Program-made: the position numbers and the translations under genes | Notes under the pieces: generated by a model | The model's input: the letters and a program-made list of their open reading frames with translations, nothing else | Database searches by the model: none | What the model was told of the DNA's origin: nothing | In this document: piece after piece, positions 58,414-64,000 of the stretch | Position numbering within the stretch: the stretch's first letter is position 1 | Layout: every line of letters starts with the position of its first letter | DNA from: Streptomyces sparsogenes | GTDB lineage: Bacteria > Actinomycetota > Actinomycetes > Streptomycetales > Streptomycetaceae | Direction: 5' to 3' | Assembly: GCF_001704635.1 (NCBI RefSeq) | Contig: NZ_MAXF01000118.1 | Location: 1-64,000, forward strand | DNA: 64,000 nt

Positions 58414-58432
58414 TAGATTCCGCTTCGCGGAA
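58414..58432 (+). promoter_or_regulatory. allB promoter -10 and overlapping TTCC-N7-GGAA operator
   Basis: TTCCGCTTCGCGGAA (58418-58432) is a perfect palindrome with 6-bp arms. It overlaps the probable -10 TAGATT (58414-58419) and the expected start of transcription near 58426, about 45 bases before the allantoinase ATG. A regulator bound here would block allB-alc transcription. Confidence 0.7.
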
Positions 58433-58469
58433 GTATTGCCCCTAGTGTGTCGACGAACGGAGGGCGCGG

Positions 58470-59825
58470 ATGTCCGACGCGGATCCGGATCTGGTGCTTC
58501 GCTCGACCCGCGTGGTGACCCCCGAGGGCATCCGCGCCGCCTCGGTCGCCGTCACCACGGCGGACGGAAGGATCTCGGCCGTTCTGCCCCACGACGCGGC
58601 CCTCCCGCCCGCGGCCCGCCTGGAGGACCTCGGGGACGACGTCCTCCTCCCCGGCCTCGTCGACACCCACGTCCACGTCAACGACCCCGGCCGCACCGAG
58701 TGGGAGGGCTTCGCCTCCGCCACCCGGGCCGCCGCGGCCGGCGGCGTCACCACCCTCGTGGACATGCCGCTCAACAGCGTCCCGCCCACCACCACCGTCC
58801 GGGCCCTGGAGACCAAGCGCGCCGTCGCCCGCGCCGCGGCCCACGTCGACGTCGGCTTCTGGGGCGGCGCCGTCCCCGGCAACGTCCCCGACCTCAACCC
58901 CCTGCACGACGCGGGCGTCCTCGGCTTCAAATGCTTTCTGCTCCACTCCGGCGTGGACGAATTCCCCCACCTCGCCCCCGCCGAGCTCGACGCGGCCCTC
59001 CGCGAGATCGCGGGCTTCGGCGGCCTGCTCATCGTCCACGCCGAAGACCCCCACCTCATCGACCGGGCCCCGCGACCCAGCGGCCCCCGCTACGCCGACT
59101 TCCTCGCCTCACGCCCCCGCGAGGCCGAGAACCGGGCCGTCGCGGGCCTGATCCAGCTCGCGCGCGAGCACGCCGCCCGAGTGCACATCCTCCACCTGTC
59201 CTCCGCCGAAGCGCTCCCGATGATCGCCGCCGCCCGGCGCGAGGGCGTCCCGGTGAGCGCCGAGACCTGCCCCCACTTCCTCACCCTGACCGCCGAGGAA
59301 GTCCCCGACGGCGCCACCGAGTTCAAGTGCTGCCCGCCCATCCGCGAGGCCGCCAACCAGGACGCGCTGTGGCAGGGCCTGGCCGACGGCACCATCGACT
59401 GCGTCGTCTCCGACCACTCCCCGTGCACCGCGGACCTCAAGGCCCGCGACTTCGGCGAGGCCTGGGGCGGCATCTCCTCCCTCCAGCTCGGCCTCCCCGC
59501 CGTGTGGACCGAGGCCCGGCGACGCGGCAGGACCCTGGAGGACGTCGCCCGCTGGATGTCCACCGCCCCCGCCGGCCTGGTCGGCCTCGCGCACAAGGGC
59601 GCCATCGAGCCCGGCCGCGACGCGGACTTCGCCGTCCTCGCGCCCGACGAGACCTTCACCGTCGACCCGGCCGCCCTCCACCACCGCAACCAGGTCACCG
59701 CCTACGCGGGCAGGACCCTGTACGGCGTCGTACGGTCCACCTGGCTGCGCGGCCGGAAGATCGCCGACCACGGCACCCCGACGCCACCCACCGGCCGACT
59801 CCTCGAAAGGCAGCCCACCGCATGA
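58470..59825 (+). CDS. allB: Allantoinase
   Basis: Hydrolyses allantoin to allantoate. This 451-residue amidohydrolase has the metal motif PGLVDTHVHVNDPGRTEWEG, the bridging lysine in GVLGFKCFLLHSGVDEFPHL, the ligands LIVHAEDPHL and VHILHLSSAEALPMI, and the catalytic Asp in CVVSDHSPCTADLKARDFGE. The length and GRTEWEGF separate it from dihydropyrimidinase. It overlaps the allantoicase ATG (ATGA) and lies divergent from the IclR regulator. Confidence 0.95.
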   Translation: MSDADPDLVLRSTRVVTPEGIRAASVAVTTADGRISAVLPHDAALPPAARLEDLGDDVLLPGLVDTHVHVNDPGRTEWEGFASATRAAAAGGVTTLVDMPLNSVPPTTTVRALETKRAVARAAAHVDVGFWGGAVPGNVPDLNPLHDAGVLGFKCFLLHSGVDEFPHLAPAELDAALREIAGFGGLLIVHAEDPHLIDRAPRPSGPRYADFLASRPREAENRAVAGLIQLAREHAARVHILHLSSAEALPMIAAARREGVPVSAETCPHFLTLTAEEVPDGATEFKCCPPIREAANQDALWQGLADGTIDCVVSDHSPCTADLKARDFGEAWGGISSLQLGLPAVWTEARRRGRTLEDVARWMSTAPAGLVGLAHKGAIEPGRDADFAVLAPDETFTVDPAALHHRNQVTAYAGRTLYGVVRSTWLRGRKIADHGTPTPPTGRLLERQPTA

Positions 59826-61000
59826 CCGCGCCGATCCCCCGCTTCACCGGCGACGCGAGCCCGTACGGCGGCGGCGACCCGTACGCCGACTACCGCACCG
59901 CGGACCTCCCCTTCACCCACCTCGCGGACCTGGCCGACCGGCGGCTCGGCGGAAGCGTCATCGCCGCCAACGACGAGTTCTTCGCCGAGCGCGAGAACCT
60001 GCTGCGGCCCGAGCCCCCGCACTTCGACCCCGCCGCCTTCGGCCACAAGGGCAAGGTCATGGACGGCTGGGAGACCCGCCGCCGGCGCGGCGCCTCCGCC
60101 GCCCACCCGCACCCCGCCGACGACGACCACGACTGGGCCCTCATCCGCCTCGGCGCCCCCGGCGTCATCCACGGCATCGTCGTCGACACCGCCCACTTCC
60201 GCGGCAACCACCCCCAGTCGGTCAGCGTCGAGGCCACCTCGGCCTGGGGCACCCCCTCCCCGGAGGACCTGCTGTCCGACGACGTACGGTGGACCGAACT
60301 CGTCCCCCGCACCCCCGTCGGCGGCCACGCGGCCAACGGCTTCCCGGTCACGGTGGCCCGCCGCTTCACCCACCTCAGGCTGAGGCAGCACCCCGACGGC
60401 GGCATCGCCCGCCTCCGCGTCCACGGCGAGGTCCTCCCCGACCCCGCCTGGCTCACCGCCCTCGGCACCTTCGACCTGGCCGCCCTGGAGAACGGCGGCG
60501 CCGCCGAGGACGCCTCCGACCGCTTCTACTCCCCGCCCGCCAACTCCATCCAGCCCGGCCGCTCCCACAAGATGGACGAGGGCTGGGAGACCCGCCGCCG
60601 CCGCGACCGGGGCCACGACTGGGTCCGCTACCGGCTCACCGAACACGCCGAGATCCGGGCCGTCGAGATCGACACCGGCTGCTACAAGGGCAACGCCCCC
60701 GGCTGGGCCGCCCTCCACGCCCTCGACGCCACCACCGGCGCCGACCCCACCGACCACACCGCCCCCGGCTGGACCGAACTCCTGCCCCGCACGCCCCTCC
60801 AGCCCGACACCGTCCACCGCTTCCTGCTCGCCGCCGCCCCGCCCGCCACCCACGTCCGCATCGACATCTTCCCTGACGGCGGCATCGCCCGCCTCCGCCT
60901 GCACGGCACCCTGACGGAGGCGGGCGCGAACCGGCTCGCGGCGCGGTACGCGGAACTGGGCGGAGCCCCAGGCATCTCCGGCGGCAGGGCACAGAGCTAG
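59822..61000 (+). CDS. alc: Allantoicase
   Basis: Splits allantoate into ureidoglycolate and urea. The 392-residue protein consists of two homologous jelly-roll halves. Each has the family signature: KGKVMDGWETRRRR near residue 78 with DTAHFRGNHPQSVSVE, and KMDEGWETRRRRDRGHDWVR near residue 250 with IDTGCYKGNAPGWAALHALD. Both halves end in a DGGIARLR(V/L)HG motif. The ATG overlaps the allB stop, so the pair is coupled. A ureidoglycolate lyase gene does not follow. Confidence 0.95.
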   Translation: MTAPIPRFTGDASPYGGGDPYADYRTADLPFTHLADLADRRLGGSVIAANDEFFAERENLLRPEPPHFDPAAFGHKGKVMDGWETRRRRGASAAHPHPADDDHDWALIRLGAPGVIHGIVVDTAHFRGNHPQSVSVEATSAWGTPSPEDLLSDDVRWTELVPRTPVGGHAANGFPVTVARRFTHLRLRQHPDGGIARLRVHGEVLPDPAWLTALGTFDLAALENGGAAEDASDRFYSPPANSIQPGRSHKMDEGWETRRRRDRGHDWVRYRLTEHAEIRAVEIDTGCYKGNAPGWAALHALDATTGADPTDHTAPGWTELLPRTPLQPDTVHRFLLAAAPPATHVRIDIFPDGGIARLRLHGTLTEAGANRLAARYAELGGAPGISGGRAQS

Positions 61001-61011
61001 GGCCGCGCCCG

Positions 61012-61887
61012 TTACCCCACCGGCTTCGGGAGTCCCATCGGGTTGGGGAGTCCCATCGGGTTGGGGAAGCGGAGCGCCGTCCCGCAGGCCGCGGCCAGGG
61101 GGCGCAGCAGCCCCGCCAGGCGCGCCACCTCCTCGGGGCCGAGCGTCCGCCAGGGGCGCTCGGCGGCCCGGTCCGTCGCCGCCTCGACCGTACGCAGCAG
61201 ATCGCGCCCGGCGTCCGTGGCGGAGCCTTCCGGGGTGACCAGGCCGCGCTCCAGCAGGCGGTGTTCGGCGGCTTCCCACTCCTCGTCGGTCCAGCCGCGG
61301 TAGGGCTGGAGTTCGGCGCGGGGCAGGTCCGCGGCGGCGCGGAGGGCCAGGGTCTCGCAGCCGTCGAGGCCTGCGGCGACGAGGGCCGCGACATGGCCGT
61401 CGCCGCGGTGTTCACGGAGCAGGGTGGCCGCGTGCCAGAGGCGTCCGGCGGGGTCGGTGGGGAAGTCCAGGGCGCCGTACGCGGCGGTCAGCACCCGTCC
61501 GGCGTGGTCCAGGCCCGCGGCGAGCGGCGCCAGGGCCTCGGCGGCCCGCTCCACCTCGTGCTCGTATCCGGCGAGCAGACGGGTCAGCGCGGCGGTGGCG
61601 CCCGCCCGGCGCAGCTCCAGGGCGCGCTCGGGGGCGGCCAGGGCCCAGACGGCGGGGAGGGCGCGGGCCACCATGGCGGGGGCGAAGCCGAAGAACGCGG
61701 CCACGACGGGCTCCGGCCCGACCGGCCCCAGGGGCGCGGCACGGCCCGCGAAGTAGCCGCGCCAGAAGCCGCGGAGACCCGCGTCCTCGTAGGCGGCCAG
61801 GGCCTCCGGCGCGAAGTACGTGACCGCGTGGATCGGCTCGAACAGGGGCCACATCGCGCGGGCCGTGGCCGCCGGGCTGTCTGCCAT
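61012..61887 (-). CDS. SCO6745 family protein (SalK-like)
   Basis: A 291-residue protein of unknown function, common in Streptomyces and related to SalK. It includes WPLFEPIHAVTYFAPEALAA, GFWRGYFAGRAAPLGPVGPE, VVAAFFGFAPAMVARALPAV and EWEAAEHRLLERGLVTPEGS. It is mostly helical and may carry a divergent winged helix at the end. The last residues are a PNPMGLP repeat encoded by an 18-bp tandem duplication. ATG 61887 has GAAGGGA upstream. It converges on allantoicase with 11 bases between stops. Confidence 0.8.
   Translation of the reverse strand: MADSPAATARAMWPLFEPIHAVTYFAPEALAAYEDAGLRGFWRGYFAGRAAPLGPVGPEPVVAAFFGFAPAMVARALPAVWALAAPERALELRRAGATAALTRLLAGYEHEVERAAEALAPLAAGLDHAGRVLTAAYGALDFPTDPAGRLWHAATLLREHRGDGHVAALVAAGLDGCETLALRAAADLPRAELQPYRGWTDEEWEAAEHRLLERGLVTPEGSATDAGRDLLRTVEAATDRAAERPWRTLGPEEVARLAGLLRPLAAACGTALRFPNPMGLPNPMGLPKPVG
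61028..61063 (-). repeat. 18-bp tandem duplication at the SCO6745-family gene 3' end
   Basis: GGGAGTCCCATCGGGTTG is repeated exactly at 61028-61045 and 61046-61063, with a partial third copy. It encodes the NPMGLP-NPMGLP repeat in the protein's C-terminal tail. Confidence 0.9.
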
Positions 61888-62127
61888 GGTGGTGTTCCCT
61901 TCAGGGGCGGGGCGGATGGTCACAGGCCATGCTCCCGGACGGTTCCGGTGCGCTCAGGCCGCCCCGTCCGCCGGGGAGCCGCCGGAGGACGACGGCAGTG
62001 GGCCGACCGATCTGTGACCCGGATTGCGCCGACCCGTGGAACCCGGGGAGTCGGGTCGCTCGTTCACCGGGCAGCTCATCCGTAGCTATGCGATATATCC
62101 GCCATGTCCGCCCCGAGGAGCCCTGCT

Positions 62128-62967
62128 GTGACCTTGCGCCAAGAGATCGTCGGCAACGCCATGCAGATGGCGGTCTGCAGCCTCCAGCCCGGCCAGACCG
62201 TCTACTGCGAGGCCGGGAAGTTCCTGTTCAAGACGTCGAACGTGACGATGGAGACCCGGCTGTCCGGGCCCGGCGCCGGGTCGGGCGGAGGGCAGGCCCC
62301 CGGCGGCGGGAACGGTGGGGGGAACGGCGGCGGGGGCATGGGGGGCATGCTGCGGCAGGCCATGGGCACCGCCATGCAGGTGGGGCAGCGGGCGCTGGCC
62401 GGGGAGTCGCTCGCCTTCCAGTACTTCACCTCGACCGGCGGCGAGGGGACCGTCGGGTTCGCGGGCGTGCTGCCCGGGGAGATGCGCGCCCTGGAGCTGG
62501 ACGGAGGCCGGGCCTGGTTCGCGGAGAAGGACGCCTTCGTGGCGGCCGAGTCGACCGTGGAGTTCGGCATCGCCTTCCAGGGCGGCAGGACGGGGCGCAG
62601 CGGCGGCGAGGGGTTCGTCCTGGAGAAGTTCACCGGGCGCGGCACGGTGATCATCTGCGGTGCGGGCAATTTCATCGACCTCAACCCGGCCGACTTCGGC
62701 GGCCGGATCGAGGTCGACACGGGCTGCATCGTGGCCTTCGAGGAGGGCATCCAGTACGGCGTGCAGCGCATCGGCGGGCTCAACCGCCAGGGCTTGATGA
62801 ACGCCGTGTTCGGCGGCGAGGGCCTGTCCCTGGCCACGCTGGAGGGCGACGGGCGGGTGATTCTGCAGTCGCTGACCATGGAGGGGCTGGCCAATGCGCT
62901 GAAGAAGGCGCAGGGCGGGGACAAGCAGGGGCCGACGGGCGGGCTGTTCTCCAGCCGCGCGGGGTGA
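62128..62967 (+). CDS. AIM24/TIGR00266 family protein
   Basis: A 279-residue beta-rich protein of the AIM24 family, whose bacterial role is unknown. It shows EIVGNAMQMAVCSLQPGQTV, YCEAGKFLFKTSNVTMETRL, FTSTGGEGTVGFAGVLPGEM, IICGAGNFIDLNPADFGGRI and NAVFGGEGLSLATLEGDGRV. A Gly-rich loop (GGGNGGGNGGGGMGGM) near residue 55 is typical. GTG 62128 has AGGAG eight bases upstream; ATG 62104 is an alternative that could suit a leaderless transcript from a nearby GATATA box. The gene end is duplicated downstream. Confidence 0.85.
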   Translation: MTLRQEIVGNAMQMAVCSLQPGQTVYCEAGKFLFKTSNVTMETRLSGPGAGSGGGQAPGGGNGGGNGGGGMGGMLRQAMGTAMQVGQRALAGESLAFQYFTSTGGEGTVGFAGVLPGEMRALELDGGRAWFAEKDAFVAAESTVEFGIAFQGGRTGRSGGEGFVLEKFTGRGTVIICGAGNFIDLNPADFGGRIEVDTGCIVAFEEGIQYGVQRIGGLNRQGLMNAVFGGEGLSLATLEGDGRVILQSLTMEGLANALKKAQGGDKQGPTGGLFSSRAG

Positions 62968-63000
62968 CCGGAGGCGGCTCCAGCCGCGCGGGGTGACCGG
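62949..63000. repeat. 23-bp duplication of the AIM24 gene end
   Basis: CTCCAGCCGCGCGGGGTGAC followed by CGG is present exactly at 62949-62971 and 62978-63000, a 29-bp period. The first copy includes the TGA stop of the AIM24 gene; the second is untranslated. Confidence 0.85.
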
Positions 63001-63019
63001 GCCGCTGTCGGCGGCCGGG

Positions 63020-63202
63020 CTATTTGGCTCCGGCCAGGTAGAACAGCAGGAAGAGGAACGCGGCGATGAAGTGGACGCCGACGAGGTAGATGAAGACGCG
63101 GACCGAGAGCGCCATCGGCGCGCGGTCCTCCTCCCGTACGGGCCGGCCCTGCGCCGCGCCGCCTGGCGCGCCGGTGTCCGGGGTGCTGTCGGCGTCGCTC
63201 AT
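63020..63202 (-). CDS. Small single-pass membrane protein (DUF6126-like)
   Basis: A 60-residue protein with a polar N-terminus (MSDADSTPDTGAPGGAAQGR) and one C-terminal membrane helix (VFIYLVGVHFIAAFLFLLFY followed by LAGAK). Its ATG overlaps the stop of the XRE-cupin regulator gene (ATGA), so it is co-translated with it. This two-gene arrangement is common in Streptomyces, where I recall the small protein as DUF6126. Its role is unknown; it could be a target or partner of the regulator. Confidence 0.75.
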   Translation of the reverse strand: MSDADSTPDTGAPGGAAQGRPVREEDRAPMALSVRVFIYLVGVHFIAAFLFLLFYLAGAK

Positions 63203-63840
63203 GGCGTGTGGTGCCTCCCTCCGCGGGCGGCGTCCCCGAGACACAGGTCGGCCGTGCCGCTCTGCAGCAGTGTGTGGACGAACAGCAGGTCCGTGCCGCC
63301 GGACGAGGCGGCGGCGATGCGGTGCGGGGTGAGCGAGTCGAAGTGGGCCGCGTCGCCGACGGCGAGCACATGGACGGTCTCGCCGAGGGTCAGCCGCAGC
63401 CGGCCCCGGGTGACGTACAGCCACTCCTCGCCCGGGTGGACCCGCACCAGGTCCTCCTGCGGGCCGGGCCCGGCCGGTACGTGCACCCGCAGGGCCTGCA
63501 TCGCCCGGCCGGGGCCGCCGGCCCGCCAGTACGTCCAGCCGCCCACCCGCGAGGCCTCCATCCGGTCGGCCCGCAGGATCGGGTCGCGTTCGGCGGAGGC
63601 CTCGCCGAGGAGGTCGGATACCGTGGTGCCGTAGGTGCGGGCCAGCGCGAGCAGCATGGGCAGCGAGGGCTGGCGCCGGGCGGTCTCCAGGCGGGAGAGG
63701 TGCGCGGGGGAGAGCCCGGCCACCCGGGCGGCGGCTTCGAGGGTCAGGCCGCTGCGCCGTCGCAGGTCGCGCAGGCGCGGCGCGACGGAGGGCAGCTCGG
63801 AGGGAGGCCCGTCGGCGGGCCCCTCGGGGAGCGGGGTCAT
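63199..63840 (-). CDS. XRE family regulator with cupin domain
   Basis: A 213-residue regulator. The N-terminal helix-turn-helix is LRDLRRRSGLTLEAAARVAG, then LSPAHLSRLETARRQPSLPM. A C-terminal cupin barrel (residues ~110-190) follows, with VRVHPGEEWLYVTRGRLRLT and VGDAAHFDSLTPHRIAAASS. Such proteins sense a small ligand in the cupin. The likely -10 (TATACC on the leftward strand, 63848-63853) puts the transcript start at or beside the ATG, so translation may be leaderless. A repeated palindrome at 63863-63899 overlaps the -35 and is probably its own operator. Confidence 0.9.
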   Translation of the reverse strand: MTPLPEGPADGPPSELPSVAPRLRDLRRRSGLTLEAAARVAGLSPAHLSRLETARRQPSLPMLLALARTYGTTVSDLLGEASAERDPILRADRMEASRVGGWTYWRAGGPGRAMQALRVHVPAGPGPQEDLVRVHPGEEWLYVTRGRLRLTLGETVHVLAVGDAAHFDSLTPHRIAAASSGGTDLLFVHTLLQSGTADLCLGDAARGGRHHTP

Positions 63841-63862
63841 GCCTCCGGTATAGCCAGCATTC

Positions 63863-63899
63863 GCCTCTGGGGCAAAAGTTTTGCCTCTGGGGCAAAAGT
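63863..63899 (-). promoter_or_regulatory. Double operator at the XRE-cupin promoter
   Basis: GCCTCTGGGGCAAAAGT occurs twice, exactly 20 bases apart (63863-63879 and 63883-63899). The overlap creates the perfect palindrome GGCAAAA-G-TTTTGCC (63871-63885) and a second dyad TTTTGCC-N5-GGCAAAA (63879-63897). The left copy covers the probable -35, as expected for autorepression by a dimer binding two helical faces. Confidence 0.75.
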
Positions 63900-64000
63900 C
63901 GGCGCCGACCCCCGAGCCCCCTCCGCCGGTAGCGGGCGTTACGCCTTGGTCACGTCTCCCGGCGCTTCGGGGGGATCTTGTGAACGCCGGGGAAACTCCG
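63900..64000. other. Window end, non-coding so far as visible
   Basis: A GTG at 63980 with a G-rich stretch upstream could begin a rightward gene divergent from the XRE regulator, but only seven codons are visible and no call is made. Confidence 0.3.

Noticed and set aside
63980..64000. Start of a rightward gene at GTG 63980
   Set aside because: Only seven codons are visible before the window ends, too little to support a gene call.

Overview
This 64 kb window is high-GC DNA (visibly around 70% or more) with GTG and TTG starts, ATGA/GTGA start-stop overlaps, leaderless-looking promoters and gene families typical of Streptomyces. These include a DUF2637 membrane protein, an SCO6745-family protein, two-repeat allantoicase, GAF-LuxR regulators and FemX/MurJ pairs. 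I read it as a chromosomal segment of a Streptomyces-like actinomycete. I see no rRNA, tRNA, CRISPR array, transposase or integrase.

Layout. 1-11 kb holds mixed metabolic and membrane genes: a partial GNAT acetyltransferase, a YihY/BrkB membrane protein, a polytopic spermidine-synthase-like protein, an RsgA GTPase preceded by a possible 23-residue peptide gene, a flavin disulfide-type oxidoreductase, a PP2C-like protein and a PoxB-type ThDP enzyme. 11-18 kb carries a GH38 alpha-mannosidase, an anti-sigma-like ATPase, a DUF2637 protein, a GntR regulator and an unknown helical protein. 18.4-25.7 kb is a xanthine dehydrogenase locus: a PucR regulator divergent from the FAD, 2Fe-2S and Mo subunits and XdhC. 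25.8-34 kb has a GH6 cellulase-like enzyme with a large insertion, a fused tautomerase with a striking AT-rich operator, an MFS exporter, a Tat-exported PI-PLC, a winged-helix protein, CorA and a GAF-LuxR regulator. 34-38 kb encodes two coupled acyl-CoA synthetases with a 14-codon mini-cistron between them. 38-43.6 kb holds unknowns, an alpha/beta hydrolase, a zinc-ribbon protein, a thiamine-binding-like/HTH pair and an SDR. 43.7-47 kb is a urate operon (OHCU decarboxylase, HIU hydrolase, urate oxidase, 8-oxoguanine deaminase). 47-54.2 kb is a cell-envelope locus (L,D-transpeptidase, FemX-like protein, MurJ, response regulator, histidine kinase, lipoprotein). 54.3-61 kb is an allantoin locus (malate synthase, MobA-like cytidylyltransferase, IclR regulator, allantoinase, allantoicase). 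61-64 kb ends with an SCO6745-family protein, an AIM24 protein, a small membrane protein and an XRE-cupin regulator.

How it works together. Three separated loci reconstruct most of purine catabolism: xanthine to urate (XDH with XdhC, and a MobA-like protein that may make the cytosine dinucleotide form of the cofactor), urate to allantoin (urate oxidase, HIU hydrolase, OHCU decarboxylase, with 8-oxoguanine deaminase as a side entry), and allantoin to allantoate to ureidoglycolate (AllB, Alc). Malate synthase would consume the glyoxylate. The ureidoglycolate-cleaving enzyme and urease are not in the window. A TTCC-N7-GGAA palindrome occurs at both the aceB and allB promoters and is the best candidate for the IclR protein's binding site.

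A second theme is repeat-driven change. Three genes have their 3' end, including the stop codon, duplicated just downstream. Several proteins carry in-frame tandem-repeat tails, linkers or insertions.
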